Shown here one piece after another: positions 16,803 to 25,907 of a DNA stretch of 64,000 nt. The translations under genes were made by a program, and so were the position numbers. Positions within the stretch are counted from its first letter, which is position 1; each line of letters opens with the position of its first letter. Origin of the DNA: Noviherbaspirillum pedocola (GTDB taxonomy: Bacteria > Pseudomonadota > Gammaproteobacteria > Burkholderiales > Burkholderiaceae_D); contig NZ_JAEPBG010000003.1 of assembly GCF_016632335.1 (NCBI RefSeq), positions 62,001-126,000 on the forward strand, in the 5' to 3' direction. Under the pieces are notes generated by a model. The model had not been told where the DNA came from. It was given only the letters and a program-made list of their open reading frames with translations, and ran no database searches.

Positions 16803-18215
16803 ATGCTCGATTACTTCGTTAAGCTCGTCAGCCGTGCCGGGCATTGGAGCTATCTGCTCATTTTCGCTGGTGCTGCGTTGGAATCCGCTGCATTCGTTGG
16901 CCTTCTCATCCCAGGGGAAAGCCTGATGTTGGTGAGCGGATTTCTCGCAGCCCAAGGAGTCCTCGACCTGGACGTGTTGATTTGGACCATAGCGATTGGC
17001 GCCATCGCAGGTGACAGCATTGGTTACGAGATGGGGCGGCGCCTTGGTCGTCCGGCGTTGCTGCACTATGGAAGTCATTTGGGGCTGAATCAGGAGCGCG
17101 TCGACCAGGCGGATGAATTTTTCAAGCGACACGGAGGACAGTCAATTTTTCTTGGCCGATTTGTCGGCTTTGCGCACGCGATTGTTCCATTCCTTGCCGG
17201 CTCCTCACGGATGCGGTATCGCGTATTCCTACCCTACAACCTATTGGGTGCCGGACTATGGTCGTCCATCGTGGTGTTGCTTGGATACTTCCTGGGGGAC
17301 AGCTGGCACTGGGCTAAGCATTGGATTGGAACCGCAAGTGCAGTCGTCGGGGGAACGCTTTTCTTCACCGTTATCCTCGTCTGGCTATATCGAGCCGCAG
17401 TGCGCAATGAAAAAGGTATTCAGCGCAGCTGGCAACGCTTCCTTCAGCGTCCAGAAGTGCTCCGGTTTCGCCTTCGGTTCGCTCGACAAATCGCGTTCAT
17501 CAAGGCGCGGCTTTCGCCTGGTAGCTACCTCGGCTTGCGTTTGACGATGGGGGCGGTAATTTTGATAGGCGCCAGTTGGCTCTTCGGCGGCATTGCCGAG
17601 GACGTGCTCACTGGTGACCCGCTGACCATCATTGATGTCCGAGTCGCGAGCTGGTTTCATGAGCACGCTACGCCCGCCGTGACGCGAGTGATGTTGGCGG
17701 TTACCCATCTCAATGGGCCGCTGGCAATCTCCGTCTACGCCACCTTAGTGGCTGTGTACCTGGCATGGAAACGCAACTGGTACTGGTTGGCATGCCTGCT
17801 TGCGACGGTCCCGAGCGGCATGCTGTTAAACGTGTTGATGAAGTTTGCATTCCACCGAGCTCGTCCAAGCTTCGAACATCCAATCTTGTCGCTGACGACC
17901 TATAGCTTCCCCAGCGGTCATGCCGCGGGCAGCACGCTTTTCTTCGGACTACTGGGCACCTTCTTGATTTCCCGGTTCGGGCAATGGCGCCGAAAGGTGC
18001 TTATTGCGATTCTGGCTATAGCGATGGCGACGATTGTGTCTTTCAGCCGTGTGTATCTAGGCGCGCACTATCTCAGTGACGTCTTGGCCGGCATGACAGA
18101 GGGTGTCGCATGGCTGTCCCTTTGTCTGGTCAGCATCCATACCTACTGGGAGCACCGGGCTGCAACACGAACTCGAGCGAATGCACCGGAGAACAGAGTA
18201 AAAGGAGAGAAATGA
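16803..18215 (+). CDS. DedA/VTT membrane protein fused to PAP2 phosphatase
   Basis: 470 residues starting one base after the kinase stop. The N-terminal half is a DedA/VTT (SNARE-associated) domain with FVGLLIPGESLML and GRFVGFAHAIVPFLAGSSRM. The C-terminal half is a PAP2 phosphatase with all three active-site motifs: KFAFHRARP, PSGHAAG and SRVYLGAHYLSD. Such fusions probably act on lipid-linked phosphates (undecaprenyl pyrophosphate or phosphatidate type) and help lipid carrier recycling across the inner membrane. Position after a metal-sensing two-component system suggests envelope stress protection; the direct link is inference. Confidence 0.9.
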   Translation: MLDYFVKLVSRAGHWSYLLIFAGAALESAAFVGLLIPGESLMLVSGFLAAQGVLDLDVLIWTIAIGAIAGDSIGYEMGRRLGRPALLHYGSHLGLNQERVDQADEFFKRHGGQSIFLGRFVGFAHAIVPFLAGSSRMRYRVFLPYNLLGAGLWSSIVVLLGYFLGDSWHWAKHWIGTASAVVGGTLFFTVILVWLYRAAVRNEKGIQRSWQRFLQRPEVLRFRLRFARQIAFIKARLSPGSYLGLRLTMGAVILIGASWLFGGIAEDVLTGDPLTIIDVRVASWFHEHATPAVTRVMLAVTHLNGPLAISVYATLVAVYLAWKRNWYWLACLLATVPSGMLLNVLMKFAFHRARPSFEHPILSLTTYSFPSGHAAGSTLFFGLLGTFLISRFGQWRRKVLIAILAIAMATIVSFSRVYLGAHYLSDVLAGMTEGVAWLSLCLVSIHTYWEHRAATRTRANAPENRVKGEK

Positions 18216-19396
18216 AAACTGAACGGTATTCGACACTACGGCAGATTCCAACGGCGGTCTGGATTCTCGGCTGTGTCAGCATGTTCATGGACATCTCTTC
18301 GGAGATTATTCATAGCTTGCTCCCTATGTTTCTGGTTTCCTCCCTTGGCGCGAGCGTCGAAGCAGTGGGTCTCATTGAAGGGCTGGCCGAGGCCACCTCG
18401 CCAATTGTCAAGGTGTTTTCCGGTACCTTAAGCGACTACCTGGGAAATCGGAAATGGCTAGCGGTGGCCGGATATGCGCTTGGAGCAGCCAGCAAACCAT
18501 TCTTCGCGATTGCCCCTTCAGCCGGCTTTGTGTTGACGGCGCGCGTCGTTGACCGAGTTGGCAAAGGTATCCGTGGGGCGCCGCGCGATGCGTTGGTCGC
18601 CGACATCACGCCACCGGAAAGCCGCGGCGCGGCCTTTGGCTTGCGGCAGTCACTTGATACAGTTGGGGCGTTCCTCGGGCCGCTACTCGCCGTAGGCTTG
18701 ATGCTGTTATGGGCAAACGACTTCCGGCGGATTTTCTGGATTGCCGTCATCCCGGGCGCATTAGCAGTCTTGTTGCTGGCCGTCGGCGTCAAAGAGCCAC
18801 GCCATGCGACCGCTGAAAAGCGGGTGAATCCAATAAGACGGGAAAGCTTGCGCCAGTTGTCTGCGGCGTACTGGTGGGTGGTCGCAATCGGCGCTGTCTT
18901 TACCTTGGCCCGGTTCAGCGAAGCGTTCCTAGTGCTGAGAGCAATGCAGGGAGGGATGCGACAGGCGCTAATTCCGCTGGTCATGGTCGCCATGAATATC
19001 GTCTACATGCTGTCGGCTTATCCGTTTGGCAAGATGGCCGATTCCGTAAGCCATAGAAAGTTGCTAGTCGTTGGGCTCGCTTTCCTCGTGGCGGCCGACA
19101 TCGTGCTCGCCCATAGCAGTCATTGGACAACGGTACTGCTAGGTGTCGCGCTTTGGGGCCTTCACATGGGCATGACACAAGGCCTGCTGTCCGTGATGGT
19201 CGCACATACGGCACCGCCTGCTCTGAAGGGAACAGCGTTCGGCTTCTTCAACCTCGTGAGCGGTATCGCCATGCTTTTCGCCAGTACCATTGCCGGCGCC
19301 CTGTGGGAACGACTTGGCGCCGCAACAACTTTCTATGCTGGAGCCTTGTTCAGTGTGTTGGCGGCAATCCTGATAGTTAGCCGTGGTGTTGAGTGA
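18212..19396 (+). CDS. MFS transporter
   Basis: 394 residues from the ATG at 18212, with AAGGAGAG upstream and a four-base ATGA overlap with the previous gene. About twelve membrane helices, with MFS loop motifs SGTLSDYLGNRKW and FGKMADSVSHRKL and the sequence GKGIRGAPRDALVADITPPESRG between helices 4 and 5. The last feature is common in a family of MFS proteins next to metal-resistance and phosphatase genes; the substrate is unknown. It ends the unit begun by the response regulator. Confidence 0.88.
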   Translation: MKTERYSTLRQIPTAVWILGCVSMFMDISSEIIHSLLPMFLVSSLGASVEAVGLIEGLAEATSPIVKVFSGTLSDYLGNRKWLAVAGYALGAASKPFFAIAPSAGFVLTARVVDRVGKGIRGAPRDALVADITPPESRGAAFGLRQSLDTVGAFLGPLLAVGLMLLWANDFRRIFWIAVIPGALAVLLLAVGVKEPRHATAEKRVNPIRRESLRQLSAAYWWVVAIGAVFTLARFSEAFLVLRAMQGGMRQALIPLVMVAMNIVYMLSAYPFGKMADSVSHRKLLVVGLAFLVAADIVLAHSSHWTTVLLGVALWGLHMGMTQGLLSVMVAHTAPPALKGTAFGFFNLVSGIAMLFASTIAGALWERLGAATTFYAGALFSVLAAILIVSRGVE

Positions 19397-19429
19397 GCCA
19401 TCATTAAGCCGGAAAGCGGCAGTCCCGGC

Positions 19430-19756
19430 TCAAGCCTGTCGTTGGCCAAGAGCGATGATGCCTGCGCCGCATAAGGCCAGGCCTACGCCAATAACATCGG
19501 TCCATGTCGGCCTCACGCCGTCGACCGCCCAAAGCCAGCCGAGCGCTGTCGCGATATAGACCGCCCCGTAAGTAGCATAGACCCGGCCGCTCGCCGTCGG
19601 ATGGAGAGTCAACAGCCACACGAAAATGGTTAGGCTGACGGCGGCAGGCAGCAGCAGCCAGGGACTGCCTTTATCCGTTAGCCAAAGCAGTGGTAAGTAA
19701 CAGCCGACGAGCTCGGCAATAGCTGTTGCGAAGAATAGTCCCAGAGTTTTCACCAT
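19430..19756 (-). CDS. YnfA family (UPF0060) membrane protein
   Basis: 108 residues, four hydrophobic helices, related to the small multidrug resistance fold. Typical motifs are [15 protein letters not shown] at the start, [28 protein letters not shown] in the middle and [17 protein letters not shown] at the end. Export of a cation is suspected for the family. It lies downstream of the cadR-type regulator on the same strand (76-base gap) and converges with the MFS gene. Confidence 0.92.
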   Translation of the reverse strand: MVKTLGLFFATAIAELVGCYLPLLWLTDKGSPWLLLPAAVSLTIFVWLLTLHPTASGRVYATYGAVYIATALGWLWAVDGVRPTWTDVIGVGLALCGAGIIALGQRQA

Positions 19757-19832
19757 ATCGAGTCGCTGCGCGGCCAGTGTTGCCCAAAGAATTGAGAGGA
19801 AGCAGCTTTCTCGGGCATTGCAGTCTGCGTCG

Positions 19833-20261
19833 TCAGTGTTCGGTATGGCATGCGCATTCGTGGCTTTCCGCGGACTCCGAAAGATTTTGGAGAATGCCGC
19901 ATTCCTCTACGGAATGCGGTTCGCCACATTGATGACGGAGGGAGGTGAGCTGCGATTCCAGTGTGCGAAGCGCAACCATCCGGGTACGGATGCGTTCGAG
20001 ATGATGGTCCAGCAGGTCGTTCACCCCCTGGCATCCGGCTGACGGGTTTCCTTTGAGGTCCAGTAGCACGCGGATGTCGGCCAACGACATCTGTAGCGAC
20101 CGGCAGTGCCGGATGAACTGAAGGCGCTCCTGATGCTCTTCCTTGTATTCCCGGTAACCGGCAGCATTCCTAGCTGGCTCGTCCAGTAAGCCGGACCTTT
20201 CGTAGTACCGCACCGTCTCGACGTCGGTGCCGGCGCGTTTTGCCAATTCGCCTATGCGCAT
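19833..20261 (-). CDS. cadR: MerR-family Cd(II)/Pb(II)-responsive regulator
   Basis: 142 residues. N-terminal MerR helix-turn-helix ([26 protein letters not shown]), a dimerisation helix (about 80-110), and metal ligands C77, C112 and C121 plus a His/Cys tail HECACHTEH. Absence of a Cys at position 14 points to CadR rather than PbrR. It should bend the 19-bp-spacer promoter of the divergent P-type ATPase gene and activate it with cadmium or lead. The gene reads away from that promoter, so it probably autoregulates. Confidence 0.9.
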   Translation of the reverse strand: MRIGELAKRAGTDVETVRYYERSGLLDEPARNAAGYREYKEEHQERLQFIRHCRSLQMSLADIRVLLDLKGNPSAGCQGVNDLLDHHLERIRTRMVALRTLESQLTSLRHQCGEPHSVEECGILQNLSESAESHECACHTEH

Positions 20262-20280
20262 GAAAACCTCTCAAAAGCTG

Positions 20281-20311
20281 TTGACCCTGTAGCGACTACA
20301 GGGCTTCTAAT
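20281..20311 (+). promoter_or_regulatory. MerR-type promoter/operator of the cadA gene
   Basis: TTGACC (-35, 20281-20286) and TCTAAT (-10, 20306-20311) are separated by 19 bases, the over-long spacer typical of MerR-activated promoters. The palindrome CCCTGTAG-CGA-CTACAGGG (20285-20303) fills the spacer, as expected for CadR/ZntR/PbrR sites. Confidence 0.85.
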
Positions 20312-20343
20312 GCAAGCTTACCTGATTACGTCATGCCGCATTT

Positions 20344-22836
20344 ATGTCGAAACGAATCGAAATCACCGACAGCTGCTGTTCCGGAGGGCAATGCTCTTCG
20401 AGTCCGCAAGCGACGATTGGCACGGTCATGCATGAAGCAGCAAACAGCGGCGTTCAACCAACTCGGTACCGTATCCGGAATCTGTGTTGTCCGACCGAAG
20501 AGCGCCTGATTCGAAACAATCTCGAGGGGATGCGGGGTATCGAACGCCTGGAGTTCAATCTACTGAATCGTGTGCTGACCGCGCATCACGAATTGGGAAT
20601 ACAAGATGCGGTGCTACGCGTGCTGAAATCCATCGGAATGGAAGCTGAGCTGATGTCCGCGCCGCCGCTTTCCGAGCCGACGCCGGCGGAAAGCAACTCG
20701 ACGCCGGCGGCTGGCGGGGTGGAGGTGACCCAGTACCGTATCGAAAACATGGATTGCCCAACCGAAGAGCGGCTGATTCGCAACAAGTTCGAAGGCATGC
20801 CGGGCATCGTCCAACTAGACTTCAGTTTGATGAACCGGGTGTTGAATGTTCATCATCGCCTGGAAAGCCCGGAACCCATTCTGCGGGCACTGAAATCCAT
20901 CGGCATGCAAGCCGAGCCGTTGCGCGTGGATGCGCCAAGCGCTGTAGACGGCGCAGACGCGACTGTACTTGGCGCGACGCAAAAGCTGCTGCTCGCCGTT
21001 TCCGGCATATCAGCCGTAGCCGCCGAAATCATGTCTTGGCTAACCGGCTCCGAGACATCGGCGCTGATTATCGGTCTCGCCATCATCTCAATTGCGACGG
21101 GCGGCCTTCCGACGCTGAGGAAGGGATGGATTGCACTCAGGAGTCTGACGCTGGATATCAACTTTCTGATGAGCTTGGCCGTCCTCGGGGCAGTCGCCAT
21201 TGGACAGTGGCCGGAAGCAGCCATGGTCGTTTTCCTGTTTGCTGTGGCCGAGCTTATTGAAAGCATGTCGCTCAACCGGGCACGGCGCGCAGTGCATGGC
21301 CTGATGACTCTCGCGCCTGAGATGGCGACAGTGCAAGGCACGGACGGTAGATGGGAAGCCATGCCGTCGCATGCGGTGCCGGTGGGAGCGTTAATGCGGG
21401 TGAAGCCGGGAGAACGCATTGCTCTTGATGGCGCGGTGGTAGAAGGTGAATCGACGGTAAACCAGGCGCCAATCACTGGCGAGAGCATGCCTGTGGAGAA
21501 GCGTAAGGGCGACACCGTCTATGCCGGCACTATCAACGAGCAAGGCATGCTGGATGTCCACGTCACAACAAACAGCGGCAACAGTACGTTGGCCAGGATT
21601 GTGCGGGTCATCGAGGAAACCCAAGGGAAACAGGCACCGACGCAGCGTTTTGTTGATATGTTTGCCCGGTACTACACGCCGGCAGTTGTGGTCATGGCAG
21701 TGCTGGTTGCGGCGATTCCCCCGGTCGTAATGGGAGCTTCGTTCGTGCCCTGGTTGTACAAGGCGCTGGTCATGCTCGTCATTGCTTGTCCGTGCGCGCT
21801 AGTCATTTCAACGCCGGTAACCGTAGTCAGTGGACTGACAGCGGCGGCCCGCCGGGGAATTCTCATCAAAGGTGGCCAGTTTCTGGAAGCGGGACATCGT
21901 CTGAAAGCAATCGCCGTAGACAAAACCGGCACGTTGACCATCGGTCATCCAGCGGTAACGTCGGTGCACCCGTTGGGAGGGGGGATGGAGCAAGAGGTTC
22001 TGCTACTGGCTGCGAGCCTCGATGCGCACTCCACCCATCCAATCGCGCGAGCGGTAGTGAAAGCCGGACCTCCTGAAAAATTCCTGCTCCCAGTTTCCCA
22101 GTTCGAAGCACTGCCGGGCCGCGGGGTAAAGGGGGTGATTGGTGGTATGACCTTCTACTTAGGCAATCACCGTCTGCTAGAAGAGCGTGGGATGTGCTCG
22201 CCGGTGGTTGAGGCGCTTCTGGATAAGCTGGAAGACGATGCACAAACCGCCATCGTGCTGTCCTCGGAGACTGGTCCGCGAGGCATTATTGCGGTTGCTG
22301 ACGTCCTGCGCCCCAAGGTTTCCAGCGTCATCCAGGAGCTGAATGCGCTGGGCGTGGCGACTGTCATGCTCACGGGGGACAACGTACGGACCGCCAAACG
22401 CATCAGCGAGTTGGTAGGCATCAACAACGTCAAGGGTGAGTTACTCCCGGAGCACAAACTCGAAGAGGTGCAACGTCTGCAGTCTACCTACGGCGCAGTC
22501 GGGATGGTTGGCGACGGGGTGAACGACGCGCCGGCCTTGGCTCAGGCTGACATCGGCTTTGCCATGGGCGCCGCCGGGAGCGACACGGCAATCGAGACCG
22601 CCGATGTCGCTCTGATGGACGACGAACTGGAAAAGCTACCAGCCTTTGTGCGGCTGAGCCGACGTACGAAGAACATTCTTGTTCAAAACATCGTGCTCGC
22701 ATTAGGCATAAAGGCCGTGTTCTTTGCCTTGGCGCTTGCCGGGATGGCGACGTTGTGGATGGCGGTATTTGCCGATATGGGGGCCAGTTTGCTCGTTGTC
22801 TTCAATGGCTTGCGGCTTCTTCAGCAGGCGAAGTAG
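20344..22836 (+). CDS. cadA: P1B-type Cd/Pb/Zn-translocating ATPase
   Basis: 830 residues. A Cys-rich N-terminus (CCSGGQC) and two similar HMA-like domains (about 41-105 and 135-200), each with a CPTEERLIRN motif (NLCCPTEE, NMDCPTEE), precede the pump. The membrane CPC motif is in ACPCALVIST, the phosphorylation site in DKTGTLT, the HP motif in STHPIARAVV and the hinge in GDGVNDAPAL. It exports soft divalent metals from the cytoplasm. Divergent cadR and the MerR-type promoter support Cd/Pb/Zn. The two HMA-like domains look like an internal duplication. No strong Shine-Dalgarno precedes the start. Confidence 0.94.
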   Translation: MSKRIEITDSCCSGGQCSSSPQATIGTVMHEAANSGVQPTRYRIRNLCCPTEERLIRNNLEGMRGIERLEFNLLNRVLTAHHELGIQDAVLRVLKSIGMEAELMSAPPLSEPTPAESNSTPAAGGVEVTQYRIENMDCPTEERLIRNKFEGMPGIVQLDFSLMNRVLNVHHRLESPEPILRALKSIGMQAEPLRVDAPSAVDGADATVLGATQKLLLAVSGISAVAAEIMSWLTGSETSALIIGLAIISIATGGLPTLRKGWIALRSLTLDINFLMSLAVLGAVAIGQWPEAAMVVFLFAVAELIESMSLNRARRAVHGLMTLAPEMATVQGTDGRWEAMPSHAVPVGALMRVKPGERIALDGAVVEGESTVNQAPITGESMPVEKRKGDTVYAGTINEQGMLDVHVTTNSGNSTLARIVRVIEETQGKQAPTQRFVDMFARYYTPAVVVMAVLVAAIPPVVMGASFVPWLYKALVMLVIACPCALVISTPVTVVSGLTAAARRGILIKGGQFLEAGHRLKAIAVDKTGTLTIGHPAVTSVHPLGGGMEQEVLLLAASLDAHSTHPIARAVVKAGPPEKFLLPVSQFEALPGRGVKGVIGGMTFYLGNHRLLEERGMCSPVVEALLDKLEDDAQTAIVLSSETGPRGIIAVADVLRPKVSSVIQELNALGVATVMLTGDNVRTAKRISELVGINNVKGELLPEHKLEEVQRLQSTYGAVGMVGDGVNDAPALAQADIGFAMGAAGSDTAIETADVALMDDELEKLPAFVRLSRRTKNILVQNIVLALGIKAVFFALALAGMATLWMAVFADMGASLLVVFNGLRLLQQAK

Positions 22837-22890
22837 CGCGATGCCTAGTAATTATGGATAACATTGGTACTGTCATGCACACAGAATCCT

Positions 22891-23652
22891 ATGAGTGAAA
22901 AGCGTCCCATACACGAACTTGTTAAATCGGCCGTTGGCCCCGAATTCCGAGCCGCGAACTCTCCTTCGCGTATCCCTGTACCAGTCCTTCCTTCTACTGG
23001 GGTATTGAGTCCAGCTGAGCGCTGGGAATCGCTTATCTGGTCTATCGATACTGCCGAACAGCAAGGAATTGGCTCCTTGCGCGGATTGACGATTGCATTG
23101 TCCCGCTTAATTCAGGCGGAGATGCTTGAGCTGCTGCTGTTCGACGCAAGGCATTCGCACAAACCACCACTGCTGCCATCAGGCTTGCTTTGGGACGGCG
23201 ACCTACCGCTAACAATTGATGGCGCAACGATGGACCAGCTCATACACCCGGTTGAACAACCAATCTTGGTGAGGTTAGAGGATGCAGCGGTCTTTCCCCG
23301 CGTGTGGGAACGTTGGCGTTTGCATCGGGCACTAGGCCGGATAGGGCCAGAGCGTGAGGATGGTCCTTATGTGCAGTCTGACAACCATTTTGGGACTGGT
23401 TGGTATCCCTGGCCGCTGGTTTGGCTGGAAAACGGTAATCACAGTACGCTGGCGGCTCAGCTTCAAGGAGGTGGGCAGTTCGCTTGCTACGCATCCTTCG
23501 ATTTCACGCCCGTGCTACGTGCAGTGCGAACAGATGGGGCAAATTGGTATCGAGTCGACGATGGCACATCGCTTGGAACAGTCACATCGGTGCCCATGGC
23601 GGGAATCTTTGTCATTGGCCAGCGTCTTGTAGACTTGGCTATGAAAGTCTAA
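22891..23652 (+). CDS. Uncharacterised protein (DUF6710-like)
   Basis: 253 residues from the ATG at 22891. Soluble, no signal peptide. Recognisable segments are a central LPSGLLWDGDLPLTIDG, PRVWERWRLHRALGRIG and, near the C-terminus, WLENGNHSTLAAQLQGGG and YRVDDGTSLG. From memory the NGNHS segment resembles the DUF6710 family, which has no known function; this assignment is unverified. It lies between the metal ATPase and the CBASS operon, converging on cap3 with only 35 bases between the stops. A defence or regulatory link to CBASS is possible but unproven. Confidence 0.65.
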   Translation: MSEKRPIHELVKSAVGPEFRAANSPSRIPVPVLPSTGVLSPAERWESLIWSIDTAEQQGIGSLRGLTIALSRLIQAEMLELLLFDARHSHKPPLLPSGLLWDGDLPLTIDGATMDQLIHPVEQPILVRLEDAAVFPRVWERWRLHRALGRIGPEREDGPYVQSDNHFGTGWYPWPLVWLENGNHSTLAAQLQGGGQFACYASFDFTPVLRAVRTDGANWYRVDDGTSLGTVTSVPMAGIFVIGQRLVDLAMKV

Positions 23653-23661
23653 GGTGGCGAT

Positions 23662-23678
23662 GCGGCGTGTTACGCCGC
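23662..23678. terminator. Short hairpin between converging genes
   Basis: A 7-bp stem GCGGCGT/ACGCCGC with loop GTT lies in the 35-base gap between the two stop codons. There is no T-run, so termination is uncertain. Confidence 0.4.
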
Positions 23679-23687
23679 GTAGCTTAG

Positions 23688-24176
23688 CTATTCAAGCTTT
23701 TCTGGCCTTGCTGCCCACATAGCCCTACCGTCATGTACCCATACCGCTAACCCTGAGGGGAAAGGGGCGTTCCCAACAATTGCAAAAACTAGCCCGGACA
23801 GTATGCCTCTGGCAGCCCTAGCATGGTCAGCGGCTAGTTCGTCGTCCTCCTTAGAGGGGCGTGGGGCGGATTCCGGATGCGAATGCCAAAACCCTAAACA
23901 ATGAAGTCCCTGCTTGAATAAGGCGGCACGCTCAGCGGCAAGCTTCTTTGGGTCAAAGCGAACATGTGCGTAGGAATTCCGTGCCGGGGGCAGCACAGTA
24001 GCGACCTCTACCCTAATCGTCGGCTTCGTCAGGTCGCGAGTGTAGAGTTGCCCCACAGACTCTCGGGACAGTGGACCTTTTTGGACGTGCTGCTGTAATA
24101 CTGCAATCGCGTCGGCACAAAACTCGAGCGACCATGCGGCATCCGGGATACGGTATTCAAGTAGACACTTACCCAT
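23688..24176 (-). CDS. cap3: CBASS Cap3: JAB/JAMM deconjugating peptidase
   Basis: 162 residues. The JAMM metalloprotease motif is present as HSHP at 98-101 followed by S108 and D111, giving two His and an Asp for zinc. In type II CBASS, Cap3 cleaves the bond between the CD-NTase C-terminus and its target, opposing Cap2. The gene overlaps the end of cap2 by eight bases and is the last gene of the operon, the usual arrangement. Full length for the family. Confidence 0.9.
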   Translation of the reverse strand: MGKCLLEYRIPDAAWSLEFCADAIAVLQQHVQKGPLSRESVGQLYTRDLTKPTIRVEVATVLPPARNSYAHVRFDPKKLAAERAALFKQGLHCLGFWHSHPESAPRPSKEDDELAADHARAARGILSGLVFAIVGNAPFPSGLAVWVHDGRAMWAARPEKLE

Positions 24177-25902
24177 CTGCGCCTACCGTCGCCAGAAAAT
24201 CTCGGGTAAGCATGGCAGCATCAAAGGGAGAAGGACTGTCCGGAACAAGCTTTCCTGTTACAGCGTCGACGCTCAACGATTCAAAATACGCGCGCGACCG
24301 TACCCAAGACCAGATAGTTGAAGTGCCGACAGTGCCATCAAGCACGGCAAGAAGGCGCTCGGCGGCAAAGCCAGCGGCCTGCCACACGTCGGCGACGCCA
24401 TAGGGGTGAAACCCAGCACTGCAAGCGGGCAGGTTGACGCGGGTAGACTCCGTCCATTCCGCAATATTGATTTTCTGGTCCGCAGGGTCGCTTAATGGCC
24501 ACGAGTCTGGCGCGTGAACGGAAACGACATGAGCGGCCGCACAGAAAGGTTCGACCCATGCATGGATGACCGGACAAACACCGATGGCGATGTCGCGATA
24601 TTGGGCCAAGGCGACGCGGACCGAACTCTCTGCGGTGCAATCGACCACCAAGTCGAAGTCCCCAGGCCTGCATGATTGAGCAATCCAGGCCGTTGCGCTG
24701 GCTGCTTGAGCCCGTATTTCGACACCAGGCAGCTCAGTACGGAGTCGTTCAGCTAGTTGAGCAACTTTGGATTTGTGAATGGAAGATAGCCCGAGCACAT
24801 GGCGAGAGCAGTTTTCCGCCTCGAACAGGTCATTGTCGATGATTTCGAGATATCCCACGCCGGCACGCGCCAGAAGTTCGATAACAGGGCTGCCAAGGGA
24901 GCCGCAGCCTAGCACAGCAATTCGTTTCCGGCGCCGCATAGACAACAGGCTCAGGCCGTGGTCCCGACTCAGCGACCAGTTCGCATCTACCCGAACGAGC
25001 GACAGTGGCTGGATTCGAGGAGACTGAACCTGCCAGACATCCGCGGGATGAATCTGGTAGCCATATGCCACGCCTTCCTGGACAAGGACCACCAGAAACG
25101 GCTGCGAGCCGCCGCGAATCCTCTCGCGCAGCCACTCCACTAACGATAGACCGCCCGCAGTGATAGAGGAAACCAAGCTATCCAGCTGCTCGAGGGTTTC
25201 TGGCCAAGTCGCCGGCGTCCATAGCTGCGAAGGCGGCATGTGAACAAACAGCGCGCGCCCTTTCGTTAGTGTTCCGTTTGCCCATCGGTGCCGCTGAGCG
25301 AGGGCCTGAGGGTCTGCCTTTCCCATGCACGCTACCATCGCGGCCGGACGTTTGCTTGGGCCCTTTTGGGAATAGACCGCGATGCTGCCTTCCGTATGCC
25401 CGGTCCATTCATCAAGGCATACGACATTCAACCGCGCTGCCGGAAGGCCGTTGGCCGCTCTCCGCTTTTTGTCGCAAAAGCGGAGCCAATAACTGAGCCT
25501 TTCGTTATGCAACTCGTCTGCTACCCAATCCGGGTCGCTTGCGTTGGTCAAGTAAGCTTCAAAAGCATGTATGACGCGTTCGACCGCTTCGCACGGGTAA
25601 ACGTAGTCGGCGGGGCTGGGTTCTACCCCGAGGCAAAGCCGACCGTCCTCCTCAATATGAGGCAGCACGAGGCATAGCGCTTCGTCAGCGTAAATTCGTG
25701 CGCAGCTAGCAGGGAAATCGTTTGGAAGTACGAGCCGTACTGGCTTCCCGGCCAGTGGCGTATCTGGCACCCCAATTTCCCAGGCAGCCTTCGCTTGAAT
25801 TCGCGAACCATCGACAACGCGGTGGGCAAAGGCACAACCCTCGCCATCGAGCCATTCGGCGACATTGGAGATGGCTTGCTGAAAAGGGTTCGCTGCAGTC
25901 AA
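24169..25902 (-). CDS. cap2: CBASS Cap2: E2-E1 fusion conjugating enzyme
   Basis: 577 residues. An N-terminal E2-like domain has its likely catalytic Cys at C90 in GRLCLG; a linker region follows; the C-terminal ThiF/E1 adenylation domain has the nucleotide loop GCGSLG at 332-337 and IDNDLFEAENCSRH just after it. A candidate transfer Cys is C454 (EPFCAAAH). Cap2 conjugates the C-terminus of the CD-NTase to a target, priming it during infection. The start is a TTG at 25902, five bases after the CD-NTase stop, since no usable ATG is near. Translational coupling is likely. Confidence 0.92.
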   Translation of the reverse strand: MTAANPFQQAISNVAEWLDGEGCAFAHRVVDGSRIQAKAAWEIGVPDTPLAGKPVRLVLPNDFPASCARIYADEALCLVLPHIEEDGRLCLGVEPSPADYVYPCEAVERVIHAFEAYLTNASDPDWVADELHNERLSYWLRFCDKKRRAANGLPAARLNVVCLDEWTGHTEGSIAVYSQKGPSKRPAAMVACMGKADPQALAQRHRWANGTLTKGRALFVHMPPSQLWTPATWPETLEQLDSLVSSITAGGLSLVEWLRERIRGGSQPFLVVLVQEGVAYGYQIHPADVWQVQSPRIQPLSLVRVDANWSLSRDHGLSLLSMRRRKRIAVLGCGSLGSPVIELLARAGVGYLEIIDNDLFEAENCSRHVLGLSSIHKSKVAQLAERLRTELPGVEIRAQAASATAWIAQSCRPGDFDLVVDCTAESSVRVALAQYRDIAIGVCPVIHAWVEPFCAAAHVVSVHAPDSWPLSDPADQKINIAEWTESTRVNLPACSAGFHPYGVADVWQAAGFAAERLLAVLDGTVGTSTIWSWVRSRAYFESLSVDAVTGKLVPDSPSPFDAAMLTRDFLATVGADG

Positions 25903-25907
25903 TCAGC

